IMG/VR virus record: IMGVR_UViG_3300035670_000113
Span: 1-64,000 of that record
DNA from: a virus
Strand: one strand, 5' to 3'
DNA length: 64,000 bases
The position numbers and the translations under genes were made by a program. The notes below the pieces were generated by a model that was not told the DNA's origin, did no database searches, and saw nothing but the letters and a program-made list of their open reading frames with translations. This document shows positions 42,556-49,234 of this stretch, in pieces; positions within the stretch are counted from its first letter, which is position 1, and each line of letters opens with the position of its first letter.

Positions 42556-42626
42556 GGGCGATTGATGTAACGGGAGCCTGATTGCTTTGCAAGCAATTCG
42601 TAAGAGTTCGATTCTCTTATCGTCCA
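42556..42626 (+). tRNA. tRNA-Ala (TGC)
   Basis: GGGCGAT/ATCGTCC acceptor, ATTGC-TTTGCAA-GCAAT anticodon arm, T-arm AAGAG-TTCGATT-CTCTT. Its D-arm is irregular. Confidence 0.8.
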
Positions 42627-42838
42627 CTAGTCTAATAGCATCGGCTGAGAAACTAGGACAACACTCAGTTTGTTGCCCAGGCAATAAGTACGGTAGTCAT
42701 CGAAGGTAATCTGCAAAGATATTCCTCCTAGTAGTAAGAGGTAATCCCTGATGGCAAAAGGAGTGAGTTTGCTACAATAACAATAATCTCCGCCTACAAG
42801 AAAGGGTAAGCCGACCTGTAAAGTGTAAGCAGGATTAT
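42627..42838 (+). ncRNA. 212-nt structured spacer RNA (element b)
   Basis: No ORF above background. Hairpins include CTAGT...ACTAG, CAACA-CTCAGTT-TGTTG and TTGCC/GGCAA. GCAAA...TTTGC encloses GGAG, which pairs with CTCC further on: a pseudoknot. It contains a CCCAGGCAATAAG segment recalling other spacers. Confidence 0.45.
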
Positions 42839-42911
42839 GGTGGCTAGCGTATAAATGGTAGTACACTCGTCTGTGAAACGAGAGGTGAGGGATCGTTACC
42901 CTCTGGCCGCC
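42839..42911 (+). tRNA. tRNA-His (GTG)
   Basis: Extra G at the 5' end (G-1:C73), acceptor GTGGCTA/TGGCCGC, loop CTGTGAA, T-stem GAGGG/CCCTC with irregular loop ATCGTTA. Confidence 0.85.
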
Positions 42912-42946
42912 CCTTGAGCTTTAAGGCTCAGAGAAAGGGATAACCA

Positions 42947-43132
42947 ATGTTAGCTGTCTTGTACGTTTCAATCAGTATAGGTGTATTTATAGCATACTTA
43001 CTTGATATGGAAGGGCCTTTTGAAGGACTGCCAAAAACAATTTTTAATATACTAGGAAACTTTGTTGAGGCGTTCTTCTGGCCCATCACACTTTACATGC
43101 ATATCTTTAAAAAGATTTGGGGTGATGAATGA
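42947..43132 (+). CDS. 61-aa membrane protein
   Basis: Hydrophobic MLAVLYVSISIGVFIAYLL then a second span FFWPITLYMHIFKKIW. Two membrane helices; overlaps the next gene by 4 bases. Confidence 0.45.
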   Translation: MLAVLYVSISIGVFIAYLLDMEGPFEGLPKTIFNILGNFVEAFFWPITLYMHIFKKIWGDE

Positions 43133-43329
43133 AAAAAGACGCATTTCAAGTAGGCTACGATGTAAAAAGTAGTGTAATCACTGTTTTATCTCTGATTGGA
43201 ATGATAGTATTATGTGTTGGAGCATTTTTAATTATATCATTTTTTGCTACACAGTTTCAATACTACACTCATCAGCCTGAGATGAACTATGTTGTATCAA
43301 TTCCAAAAACAATTATAGGAGCACACTAA
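43129..43329 (+). CDS. 66-aa membrane protein
   Basis: One long hydrophobic stretch VITVLSLIGMIVLCVGAFLI and a C-terminal YVVSIPKTIIG. Overlaps both neighbours (ATGA, TAATG). Confidence 0.45.
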   Translation: MKKDAFQVGYDVKSSVITVLSLIGMIVLCVGAFLIISFFATQFQYYTHQPEMNYVVSIPKTIIGAH

Positions 43330-43430
43330 TGAGAACTAAAATCGCTTGGTGCAAAAGATGTAATTCATATAGAGTCTTTATTAAGATTGGATCTATTTGG
43401 AACTGCAGAGTTTGCGGAGAACAAAAATAG
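43329..43430 (+). CDS. 33-aa zinc-ribbon micropeptide
   Basis: TAATG overlap with the previous gene. MRTKIAWCKRCNSYR then WNCRVCGEQK, two CxxC pairs. One of many phage zinc peptides here. Confidence 0.5.
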   Translation: MRTKIAWCKRCNSYRVFIKIGSIWNCRVCGEQK

Positions 43431-43436
43431 AAAGAT

Positions 43437-43509
43437 GCTCCTATCTTCTAATGGACAGGAAACTAGACTCTCAATCTAGGAATCGTGGGTTCAACTCCCC
43501 GTAGGAGCA
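43437..43509 (+). tRNA. tRNA-Glu (CTC)
   Basis: GCTCCTA/TAGGAGC acceptor, CTAGA-CTCTCAA-TCTAG arm (anticodon CTC); its T-stem has two mismatches. Confidence 0.8.
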
Positions 43510-43553
43510 CACAAATATAAAATGTTCTTTTGGTATAATATATAGGAGATAGA

Positions 43554-43676
43554 ATGTTAAACTTAATAAGAAACTTCATTAAGGCATACAAAGAAGCATG
43601 GCTTGAAGAGAAGGTTATCTTTATAGCCCTGTGCATATTCTTTATTGTTATCGTAGTTTTAGAAACCAGATTTTAG
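43554..43676 (+). CDS. 40-aa membrane micropeptide
   Basis: ATG after ATAGGAGATAGA. Amphipathic MLNLIRNFIKAYKEAW then IALCIFFIVIVVL. A GG-TATAAT at 43532-43539 lies 15 bp upstream of the ATG. Confidence 0.45.
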   Translation: MLNLIRNFIKAYKEAWLEEKVIFIALCIFFIVIVVLETRF

Positions 43677-43684
43677 TGGTAAAT

Positions 43685-43757
43685 GCTCCCTTCGTCTAGT
43701 GGTTAGGACATCTCCCTTTCAAGGAGAAGATGGTGGGTTCGACCCCCACAGGGAGCA
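43685..43757 (+). tRNA. tRNA-Glu (TTC)
   Basis: GCTCCCT/AGGGAGC acceptor, TCTCC-CTTTCAA-GGAGA (anticodon TTC), T-arm GTGGG-TTCGACC-CCCAC. Confidence 0.9.
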
Positions 43758-43775
43758 CTGAAGCATGTAAGACAT

Positions 43776-43848
43776 TGACGACTAGTTCAATTGGCGGAAC
43801 GCCTGTCTCTGGAACAGGAGGCTCCAGGTTCGATCCCTGGGTCGTCAG
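43776..43848 (+). tRNA. tRNA-Gln (CTG)
   Basis: TGACGAC/GTCGTCA acceptor (U1-A72 as usual for Gln), CCTGT-CTCTGGA-ACAGG arm. Confidence 0.88.
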
Positions 43849-43849
43849 C

Positions 43850-43965
43850 TTGGGAGTGACAATGTTACTGTAGTAAAGTCTGCATACAAGTCCTTGTGGC
43901 TTAGACTCCCAAATCGAAAATCTGTAAATCCACTATGCATAATCCTGAATAGTGGATTTACAGGC
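43850..43965 (+). ncRNA. structured spacer: paired-end element plus 15-bp hairpin
   Basis: First, TTGGGAGT (43850) pairs with ACTCCCAA around a 50-nt interior. Next, CTGTAAATCCACTAT (43922) pairs perfectly with ATAGTGGATTTACAG (43949) around 12 nt. No T-run follows. Confidence 0.55.
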
Positions 43966-44028
43966 TAATGGATAACATCTTCACTACATCATATCTTATT
44001 ATAATTGAGTACAAGAAAGGAAAAACTA

Positions 44029-44295
44029 ATGTATAAAATCGAGTTCGCTCATTTCCCTAACGAGGGTGGATCTGGAAAGTTTCAAGAAAATGGTAATACG
44101 CTCAAGTATGTTGGACATACTACGTGTGTAATCCTAAAAGGTGAAGAATTAATCTCCACTGGTAAAGCATTTTGTGGAGAAAAGGATAAGTATAACAAGG
44201 AAAAAGGTCGTAAAGTGGCTCTTTCCAGGGCTATTAAAAACCTTGATAGAGATACAAGAACCACTATTTGGAATGAGTACTTTTGCAGAAAGTAA
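44029..44295 (+). CDS. 88-aa conserved phage protein
   Basis: ATG 44029 behind AAGAAAGG. The GRKVALSRAIKNLDRDTRTT C-terminal segment with an upstream Cys-x-x-Lys-Asp-x-Tyr-Asn segment recurs in many phages. Function unknown. Confidence 0.5.
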   Translation: MYKIEFAHFPNEGGSGKFQENGNTLKYVGHTTCVILKGEELISTGKAFCGEKDKYNKEKGRKVALSRAIKNLDRDTRTTIWNEYFCRK

Positions 44296-44304
44296 AATAC
44301 TGAT

Positions 44305-44378
44305 GGGTCTGTAGCTCAATTGGCTAGAGCAAGTGCCTCTTAAGCATTAGGTTCAGAGTTCAAATCTCTGCAGACTCA
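44305..44378 (+). tRNA. tRNA-Lys (CTT)
   Basis: GGGTCTG/CAGACTC acceptor, loop CTCTTAA, T-arm CAGAG-TTCAAAT-CTCTG. Confidence 0.9.
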
Positions 44379-44394
44379 CTTAAGGATATATAAG

Positions 44395-44661
44395 ATGTCA
44401 TTACTTCAAGAAGTCAGAGACTATAAAGATGTTATTACTTTTGGTAAGTATAAAGGTCATACCTACAGATACATTATTGATATTGACCCATCCTATATTG
44501 ACTGGCTAGATTCCCAAGAAATTGTAAAACTTCCAGCAAGGATGATGAAAAAAGTATTACATAATAAAAAAGAAAATGACATATTCTACGATGTAGATAT
44601 TAGTCATGCTGACGATGACATTATTAATGGTGGATGTGACCCGAATATGTGGGGGGATTAA
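44395..44661 (+). CDS. ExoX-like C-terminal domain protein
   Basis: The product is 88 aa. ITFGKYKGHTYRYIIDIDPSYIDWL is the exodeoxyribonuclease X C-terminal DNA-binding pattern (FGKY-G, DPSYI-W). No exonuclease domain is attached. Possibly binds branched or single-stranded DNA. ATG behind AAGGATATATAAG. Confidence 0.65.
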   Translation: MSLLQEVRDYKDVITFGKYKGHTYRYIIDIDPSYIDWLDSQEIVKLPARMMKKVLHNKKENDIFYDVDISHADDDIINGGCDPNMWGD

Positions 44662-44681
44662 TACACCATAAATCATCTTAT

Positions 44682-44753
44682 GCTCCTGTAGGTTAATGGA
44701 TAACCGCTTCGCTACGGACGAAGAATCTGCGAGTTCGATCCTTGCCAGGAGCT
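44682..44753 (+). tRNA. tRNA-Arg (ACG)
   Basis: GCTCCTG/CAGGAGC acceptor, CTTCG-CTACGGA-CGAAG arm (needs A34-to-I editing). T-loop TTCGATC. Confidence 0.88.
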
Positions 44754-44765
44754 CAGTTAAATAAT

Positions 44766-44852
44766 GGAGAGTTGGCCGAGCGGTAAGGCTCTCGTCTTGA
44801 AAACGAGTGACATCTGTAAAAGGGTGCAGGGGTTCAATTCCTCTACTCTCCG
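44766..44852 (+). tRNA. tRNA-Ser (TGA)
   Basis: GGAGAGT/ACTCTCC acceptor, CTCGT-CTTGAAA-ACGAG arm, long variable arm, T-arm AGGGG-TTCAATT-CCTCT. Confidence 0.9.
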
Positions 44853-44857
44853 CCTTG

Positions 44858-45107
44858 TATCACATTTAGTAAGCAATCTAATCACAGAAGGTTGCTGAAA
44901 ATCAAGTAAGAAAAGAAAGTCTTACATGCACCAGGCATACCATTAAGATGTATGTATACTATATTAAGTTTAACTGTGAGTGTGACTTATTATAGGGTTA
45001 TCAGGCTGTGACGCTTGAGATTCTACCAAAAATTCAGGTAACGACTGGAAAATGGTAGACGGTTACTAGAATCCGATGCCTTGAAATAAGGTGAGTGCAG
45101 TGTGATA
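44858..45107 (+). ncRNA. 250-nt structured spacer RNA (element c)
   Basis: TATCACA (44858) pairs with TGTGATA (45101). Inside are AGCAATC/GGTTGCT, GTAAGA/TCTTAC, ATGC-ACCAG-GCAT, CCTT-GAAAT-AAGG and GATTCTA/TAGAATC. CTACC/GGTAG and GTAAC/GTTAC cross each other, a pseudoknot. It lies between two tRNA-Ser genes. Confidence 0.5.
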
Positions 45108-45110
45108 CTT

Positions 45111-45195
45111 GGAAGATTGCCCGACCGGTAAGGGCTCGGTTTGCTAAACCGAAGGCATCCGTAAGGGTGAATAGGTTCGATTCCTATATCTTCCG
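45111..45195 (+). tRNA. tRNA-Ser (GCT)
   Basis: GGAAGAT/ATCTTCC acceptor, TCGGT-TTGCTAA-ACCGA arm, long variable arm, T-arm ATAGG-TTCGATT-CCTAT. Confidence 0.9.
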
Positions 45196-45241
45196 CCTAA
45201 AAGACTAATAAGACAAAGATTGTCAAATTTCAAATTTACCC

Positions 45242-45270
45242 TTGACATGGCAAACATGTTGTGGTATACT
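45242..45270 (+). promoter_or_regulatory. consensus promoter inside tRNA cluster
   Basis: TTGACA (45242-45247), 17-bp spacer, TATACT (45265-45270), preceded by TTTACCC. Confidence 0.8.
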
Positions 45271-45276
45271 AGGGGT

Positions 45277-45333
45277 ATGTGGACGAAATGACCACCCCGC
45301 CTTTGGTGCAAACTGGGAATGGAAGTCCACATT
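45277..45333 (+). ncRNA. 55-nt leader hairpin at start of tRNA-Ile transcript
   Basis: Begins at the predicted start of the 45242 promoter. ATGTGGAC pairs with GTCCACAT; a competing GTGG/CCAC pairing exists inside. It directly precedes tRNA-Ile. Confidence 0.45.
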
Positions 45334-45334
45334 A

Positions 45335-45408
45335 GCAGAAGTGGTGAAGTGGTATAACACGCTCGTCTGATAAGCGAGTATACGCAGGTCCGAATCCTGC
45401 CTTCTGCA
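45335..45408 (+). tRNA. tRNA-Ile (GAT)
   Basis: GCAGAAG/CTTCTGC acceptor, CTCGT-CTGATAA-GCGAG arm, T-arm GCAGG-TCCGAAT-CCTGC. Confidence 0.88.
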
Positions 45409-45410
45409 CT

Positions 45411-45711
45411 AATGTCTGTGTGCCAGACTATAAAAGAACGTCCTACGGTTGAAATGGGATGTGTGGAGGTCTAACATACACAGGCTGTAAGTAACTCTGT
45501 AGTGATATTGGCAGAAGAAGAGATGCAAATTAGACCAGCATCTACTGCGCTCACATTCGGTAGCAATTAAACATGGTTAGTAGGCGAATGTGTGGGGTAG
45601 ACATCCCCCCAAGACGGTGATAATTACAGGCCAGTAATTTGAGTCTTGTGAACCAGAATAATCATAGACAGAGTGAAAGCTAGGAGGCCTTACAAGCTTC
45701 CCACAGACATT
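45411..45711 (+). ncRNA. 301-nt structured spacer RNA (element d)
   Basis: AATGTCTGTG pairs with CACAGACATT at the ends. Inside: TGCCA/TGGCA, a 7-bp ACGTCCT/GGGATGT hairpin, AGATGC/GCATCT, CACATTCG/CGAATGTG, GGGG-TAGACAT-CCCC, AATTAC-AGGCCA-GTAATT and AAGAC/GTCTT. A loop AGGCCA could pair with GGCCT near the 3' side. Nothing suggests coding. Confidence 0.55.
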
Positions 45712-45716
45712 AACAT

Positions 45717-45789
45717 GCTCCAGTAACTCAATGGTCAGAGTACCGCTCTTATAAGGCGTTAGTTGTAGGTTCGACTCCTACTTGGAGCA
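45717..45789 (+). tRNA. tRNA-Ile (TAT)
   Basis: GCTCCAG/TTGGAGC acceptor, loop CTTATAA, T-arm GTAGG-TTCGACT-CCTAC. One mismatch in the anticodon stem. Confidence 0.82.
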
Positions 45790-45803
45790 CAGAAAGGAAA
45801 TCT

Positions 45804-45971
45804 ATGAACACTCATCCAACAGAAGGAGGTTTATTGAGATATCCTGAAACAGGTGGTTTTTACGAAGAGATTCCGTGTACTTGCAAGGAGGATTGTAACG
45901 ATCCTTGTAGGGGAGAATGTGGTTGTAGAGCATGTGTTAATGCTTATATAGATGTCCTGGAGTATGATTAA
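45804..45971 (+). CDS. 55-aa cysteine-rich protein
   Basis: Starts after AGAAAGGAAATCT. Seven Cys in C-T-C-K-E-D-C-x-x-P-C-R-G-E-C-G-C-R-A-C, a compact metal- or disulfide-binding array. Similar Cys-rich peptides occur in phages; role unknown. Confidence 0.5.
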   Translation: MNTHPTEGGLLRYPETGGFYEEIPCTCKEDCNDPCRGECGCRACVNAYIDVLEYD

Positions 45972-46048
45972 AGGCAATGTACAAGACTACGAACAGCAAA
46001 CTAAAAAAATTTTCCAGTCAATGAAAAAAAATAAAAGTAGTCTGTTTT

Positions 46049-46134
46049 GGGTAGAAGGCGAATATGGTTTGTCGCACCTGACTGTAAATCAGACGAGGCT
46101 CGGCCTCATGCAAGTTCGACTCTTGCTCTGCCCA
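46049..46134 (+). tRNA. tRNA-Tyr (GTA)
   Basis: GGGTAGA/TCTGCCC acceptor, loop CTGTAAA, long variable arm, T-arm GCAAG-TTCGACT-CTTGC. Confidence 0.88.
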
Positions 46135-46199
46135 CATGTATTATTAATATTAATATATATTCAGGAGATGTGTCTTATGTACCAATATCAGGACACTCT

Positions 46200-46274
46200 G
46201 CAACCTTGATGGGAATTGGCATACCTGGGTCCCTCAAAAGCTCCCGTTTACTGGTTCGAATCCAGTAGGTTGCA
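46200..46274 (+). tRNA. probable tRNA-Leu (CAA), atypical
   Basis: GCAACCT/AGGTTGC acceptor and T-arm ACTGG-TTCGAAT-CCAGT are good, D-arm is Leu-like. Loop CTCAAAA gives CAA, but the anticodon stem has mismatches and there is no long variable arm. Confidence 0.55.
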
Positions 46275-46295
46275 CTTATTGGCACTGCAATAAAA

Positions 46296-46369
46296 GCTCC
46301 CTTAGCTCAATTGGACAGAGCACTTCGGTCCTAACGAAGAGGTCACAGGTTCAAATCCTGTAGAGAGCA
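46296..46369 (+). tRNA. tRNA-Arg (CCT)
   Basis: GCTCCCT/AGAGAGC acceptor (one mismatch), CTTCG-GTCCTAA-CGAAG arm, T-arm ACAGG-TTCAAAT-CCTGT. Confidence 0.85.
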
Positions 46370-46386
46370 CCAAGAAAGGAGATGCT

Positions 46387-46578
46387 ATGAAAATTTTTAT
46401 GGTGATAATATACTTTCCATTGTTTGTAGTATTCTTTCCCTGGATTGTAGCATACAAACTTGCTATCAAAAATACACGTATTGATTATAATCTTAGTTAT
46501 CCAATGACAATTATAGTCATAGGATATGTAGCTCAGATGGTTTATTTTGCAACGATTTTCTACGTGTTTTTGCATTAG
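46387..46578 (+). CDS. 63-aa two-pass membrane protein
   Basis: ATG after GAAAGGAGATGCT. Two helices: MKIFMVIIYFPLFVVFFPW and MTIIVIGYVAQMVYFATIF. No family. Confidence 0.45.
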   Translation: MKIFMVIIYFPLFVVFFPWIVAYKLAIKNTRIDYNLSYPMTIIVIGYVAQMVYFATIFYVFLH

Positions 46579-46584
46579 TAAAAT

Positions 46585-46670
46585 GCTCTTGTGGCGGAAT
46601 TGGTAGACGCAACTGACTTAAAATCAGTCGGGAAATTAGTACCGTAAGGGTTCGAGTCCCTTCTTGAGCA
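46585..46670 (+). tRNA. tRNA-Leu (TAA)
   Basis: ACTGA-CTTAAAA-TCAGT arm, long variable arm, T-arm AAGGG-TTCGAGT-CCCTT. The acceptor GCTCTTG/CTTGAGC has two T.T mismatches. Confidence 0.8.
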
Positions 46671-46684
46671 CAGAAATGATAAAT

Positions 46685-46758
46685 GGCCCATTGGTCGAGA
46701 TGGATAAGGCACTTCTCTGTCACGGAAGAAACCAGGGGTTCGAGTCCCCTATGGGCCG
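46685..46758 (+). tRNA. tRNA-Asp (GTC)
   Basis: GGCCCAT/ATGGGCC acceptor, CTTCT-CTGTCAC-GGAAG arm, T-arm AGGGG-TTCGAGT-CCCCT. Confidence 0.9.
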
Positions 46759-46795
46759 CCTTTAGTAAGTATTTATAAACAGTAAAAGGAGACTT

Positions 46796-46984
46796 ATGAA
46801 AACATTTTTAGTTCTATTAGGTATCTATATTACATTCGGATATGTATTTTCCATATCATATCTTTATGATGTATCAAGAACATGGAACGCACATTTTGTA
46901 GGAAGAACAACACGAGAAGTTAAATTGATGGCCATTAAGAAAGCTATAATGATGGTTGTAATGTGGCCGGTTCTTTACAAATAA
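46796..46984 (+). CDS. 62-aa membrane protein
   Basis: ATG after AAAGGAGACTT. A first helix (LVLLGIYITFGYVF) and a second MVVMWPVLY. Ends 3 bp before tRNA-Trp. Confidence 0.45.
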   Translation: MKTFLVLLGIYITFGYVFSISYLYDVSRTWNAHFVGRTTREVKLMAIKKAIMMVVMWPVLYK

Positions 46985-46987
46985 GAT

Positions 46988-47058
46988 GGCTAGGTAAGCT
47001 AATGGTAAACTGCTGATCTCCAAAATCAGTTTTCAGGGTTCGAGTCCTTGTCTGGCCG
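46988..47058 (+). tRNA. tRNA-Trp (CCA)
   Basis: GGCTAGG/TCTGGCC acceptor, CTGAT-CTCCAAA-ATCAG arm, T-arm CAGGG-TTCGAGT-CCTTG. Confidence 0.85.
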
Positions 47059-47077
47059 CTATTAGAAAGGAGCATAT

Positions 47078-47248
47078 ATGAATCAGTATCCTAAGGATTT
47101 ACGTGATAAGCAACAGAAAAAGTTTTTAGAGAAGGGGGAAGAAGCCAGAAAAGAGTACCTGTTTCATAAGAAGTATAAGGTGGCTGTAAAACTGTCTGCA
47201 CTGATTATATTCATTATGTTTATTATCAGAATCGTTATAGAAAATTAA
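47078..47248 (+). CDS. 56-aa membrane-anchored protein
   Basis: ATG after GAAAGGAGCATAT. Charged cytoplasmic N-terminus (KQQKKFLEKGEEARKEY) and C-terminal membrane helix LSALIIFIMFIIRIVI. No family. Confidence 0.45.
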   Translation: MNQYPKDLRDKQQKKFLEKGEEARKEYLFHKKYKVAVKLSALIIFIMFIIRIVIEN

Positions 47249-47259
47249 AAATTTATTAA

Positions 47260-47331
47260 TCCCGTCTAGCTCAATGGCAGAGCAGGAAGCTGTTAACTTC
47301 AAGGTTTGAGGTTCAAGTCCTCAGATGGGAG
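47260..47331 (+). tRNA. tRNA-Asn (GTT)
   Basis: TCCCGTC/GATGGGA acceptor, GGAAG-CTGTTAA-CTTCA arm, T-arm TGAGG-TTCAAGT-CCTCA. Confidence 0.87.
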
Positions 47332-47335
47332 CTAA

Positions 47336-47409
47336 GGACTCGTAGTTCAGTTGGTTAGAATGTCTCTTTTACACAGAGAGGGTCGGGAGTTCGAGTCTCT
47401 CCGAGTCCA
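47336..47409 (+). tRNA. tRNA-Val (TAC)
   Basis: GGACTCG/CGAGTCC acceptor, TCTCT-TTTACAC-AGAGA arm, T-arm GGGAG-TTCGAGT-CTCTC. Confidence 0.9.
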
Positions 47410-47435
47410 CCTATATCAAAAAGAAAGGATTCTCT

Positions 47436-47534
47436 ATGAAAGAAATCTACAAAAATCTCGATAATATTATCATATCCACTCTTATATTCATCACAGGAGT
47501 AGGCACGTTTCTGATGTTTAGATATGTTATCTAG
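47436..47534 (+). CDS. 32-aa membrane micropeptide
   Basis: ATG after AAAGAAAGGATTCTCT. MKEIYKNLDNIIISTLIFIT then GVGTFLMFRYVI. One helix. Confidence 0.4.
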   Translation: MKEIYKNLDNIIISTLIFITGVGTFLMFRYVI

Positions 47535-47539
47535 TATAG

Positions 47540-47610
47540 TCTCCTATCGTATAATGGAAGTATGCTTTGCTTTGAACAAAGAGGCCTCGGTTCAATTCCC
47601 TGTAGGAGAG
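47540..47610 (+). tRNA. tRNA-Gln (TTG)
   Basis: TCTCCTA/TAGGAGA acceptor, CTTTG-CTTTGAA-CAAAG arm; T-stem weak. U1-A72 is Gln-like. Confidence 0.8.
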
Positions 47611-47636
47611 CCTTTACACAATAGGAAGGAGTTATC

Positions 47637-47723
47637 ATGGCAATTCTAGTTTTGCTAGTTATTATTGTGGTACTTTTGTTTCTAGCCTACCTGTATTTAT
47701 TCAAGAAATATTGGGACAAATGA
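47637..47723 (+). CDS. 28-aa membrane micropeptide
   Basis: ATG after AGGAAGGAGTTATC. M-A-I-L-V-L-L-V-I-I-V-V-L-L-F-L-A, then YLFKKYWDK. One helix; overlaps the next gene (ATGA). Confidence 0.4.
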   Translation: MAILVLLVIIVVLLFLAYLYLFKKYWDK

Positions 47724-47908
47724 AAACCATTAAGTATATTGACCCACCAGAAGGATGGAAATATGGATTTCCAAAAAAACTTCCTGATAAGATTAAGAAT
47801 AAAGACATTAACAATTGGTTAATATCTCAAGGATATCCTAAGGAACTAATAGAATCCTATGGTGACAGTTTTATAGTAAGTTACTGGACATCGAATAAGC
47901 CTCCATAA
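47720..47908 (+). CDS. 62-aa hypothetical protein overlapping a tRNA gene
   Basis: ATG 47720 shares bases with the previous stop. Trp/Pro/Tyr-rich: IDPPEGWKYGFPKKLPDKI. Last codons (Lys-Pro-Pro-stop) lie inside tRNA-Lys. Confidence 0.45.
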   Translation: MKTIKYIDPPEGWKYGFPKKLPDKIKNKDINNWLISQGYPKELIESYGDSFIVSYWTSNKPP

Positions 47909-47972
47909 CTCAACTGGCTAGAGTATCTGCCTTTTAAGCAGGAAGTTCAGAGTTCAAATCTCTGTGGAGGCA
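47899..47972 (+). tRNA. tRNA-Lys (TTT)
   Basis: GCCTCCA/TGGAGGC acceptor, loop CTTTTAA, T-arm CAGAG-TTCAAAT-CTCTG. Its first ten bases also encode the end of an ORF. Confidence 0.9.
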
Positions 47973-47976
47973 CTAT

Positions 47977-48049
<73 letters not shown>

Positions 48050-48107
48050 CAATTATTAGAATTTCATTAGAATTGTGAAAGTCATATGAAATTGCCCCAC
48101 TTTACCC

Positions 48108-48136
48108 TTGACAAAATTGAAATTTGATGGTATAAT
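48108..48136 (+). promoter_or_regulatory. consensus promoter upstream of iteron region
   Basis: TTGACA (48108), 17-bp spacer, TATAAT (48131), preceded by TTTACCC. Confidence 0.8.
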
Positions 48137-48166
48137 AGGACATATAGGACGGCAGAAATAGGGCAT

Positions 48167-48214
48167 ATATTAATTAATATATTAATTAATATATTAATTA
48201 ATATATTAATTAAT
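48167..48214 (+). repeat. four perfect tandem copies of a 12-bp AT unit
   Basis: ATATTAATTAAT repeats four times without error. Each contains TTAAT palindromes. Followed at once by a hairpin. Confidence 0.85.
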
Positions 48215-48216
48215 AA

Positions 48217-48243
48217 GCGGAATAATAAAATTTATTATTCCGC
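48217..48243 (+). repeat. 13-bp perfect hairpin
   Basis: GCGGAATAATAAA and TTTATTATTCCGC face each other with one central base. A-tracts follow, not T-runs. Confidence 0.8.
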
Positions 48244-48295
48244 TTGATAAAAAAAAATAAAAAAAAAGAAGAAGAAAGTGATTTTTATTTTACCC

Positions 48296-48324
48296 TTGAC
48301 ATATTTTAAAAATTGTGGTATAAT
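48296..48324 (+). promoter_or_regulatory. consensus promoter for 80-aa ORF
   Basis: TTGACA (48296), 17-bp spacer, TATAAT (48319), preceded by TTTACCC. Confidence 0.85.
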
Positions 48325-48357
48325 ATATACATAATAAAAAATGAAAGGAAGTAAAAA

Positions 48358-48600
48358 ATGATTCGTTCAAGTATTCACTCAAACCAGTTTATTATTGCAT
48401 CTGTCTATTACAGCGGTAAAACAGCTCATTTCTCTGTATCTGATAATCCTGTTATTCATGAGAGTTACTCAGAGGCTCTTAAGGAAGCTCAGCGTCTAGC
48501 ATCTAAGTTTAATGGTAAAAAGTTTGTTGTACTTGCTATAGCCGCTATTGCTGAATTAGCTCCTGTAAGTACTCCGGTAATAACCACTTATTCACTTTAG
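48358..48600 (+). CDS. 80-aa hypothetical protein
   Basis: ATG after GAAAGGAAGTAAAAA, with its own consensus promoter. Soluble: MIRSSIHSNQFIIASVYY, helical middle, AAIAELAPVSTPVITTYSL. The dedicated strong promoter suggests high expression. Unknown function. Confidence 0.5.
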   Translation: MIRSSIHSNQFIIASVYYSGKTAHFSVSDNPVIHESYSEALKEAQRLASKFNGKKFVVLAIAAIAELAPVSTPVITTYSL

Positions 48601-48898
48601 TTTACAAACATTGGTGACTGAAAGAAATCTTGACTTCGGGAACAAGGTATTTCCATAAGAATCATACTACATGGAAAGTAGGGAAGATAGGAAAGGGTAA
48701 GGTGCTGGTAAAGATATTCTTAGGACAGTAGAATTCCTAAGATCACAGGCAATGTGTATCTCACGAAGTTACACAGTACATGTAAAACCATGTCATCACG
48801 ATAAAAAGAAATTGCTACTCTTTTTGTGATGTGACCGAATACCTGGAACTTCTATCATAATCTTGCAGTTAGTGACGCAACTGCCCAATGTTTATAAA
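48601..48898 (+). ncRNA. 298-nt structured spacer RNA (element e)
   Basis: Ends pair: AAACATTGG (48606) with CCAATGTTT (48885), extended by TTTA/TAAA. Inside are TTCCAT/ATGGAA, TTAGG/CCTAA, GTGTA/TACAC, ACATG/CATGT, GCAGTT/AACTGC and CTTG/CAAG. The GTGACGC loop also occurs in element c. Confidence 0.55.
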
Positions 48899-48899
48899 T

Positions 48900-48974
48900 C
48901 GAGGAGTAGCTCAGTCCGGCTAGAGCACTTGCTTTGGGAGCAAGGGGTCGCAGGTTCAAATCCTGTTTCCTCGA
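48900..48974 (+). tRNA. tRNA-Pro (TGG)
   Basis: CGAGGAG/TTCCTCG acceptor, CTTGC-TTTGGGA-GCAAG arm, T-arm GCAGG-TTCAAAT-CCTGT. Confidence 0.88.
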
Positions 48975-49001
48975 CAGTACATATTTTCAAGGAGATATTA
49001 G

Positions 49002-49160
49002 ATGATTAATAAAAATCAAATTGTAACAATTATTCTATCAGTAATTTTACTGGGTGCTGGAATTGCTACTTTTGTAGTGACCAAGAATGATGCACTTTCA
49101 AATGAGCTTATGATTGGGTCTATGATATTTGTAGTGATTACCTTATTTCTAAAACAGTAG
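49002..49160 (+). CDS. 52-aa two-pass membrane protein
   Basis: ATG after AAGGAGATATTAG. MINKNQIVTIILSVILLGAG and MIFVVITLFLKQ. Typical of the local membrane peptides; no family. Confidence 0.45.
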   Translation: MINKNQIVTIILSVILLGAGIATFVVTKNDALSNELMIGSMIFVVITLFLKQ

Positions 49161-49234
49161 ATTGATTGATTGCTTACAGCAAATACTACTCTTTGGCTTC
49201 ATGTCAAGTATAGGGGCAATCAGTAAAATAACTT

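Noticed and set aside
45411-45711. Element d as RNase P RNA or tmRNA
   Set aside because: Lacks the conserved RNase P core and the tmRNA alanine-tRNA ends.
45952-46268. Two open frames around tRNA-Tyr
   Set aside because: They run through tRNA-Tyr and into tRNA-Leu, and have no ribosome site; considered chance frames.
48167-48243. CRISPR array
   Set aside because: Repeat units are contiguous without spacers and only 12 bp long.
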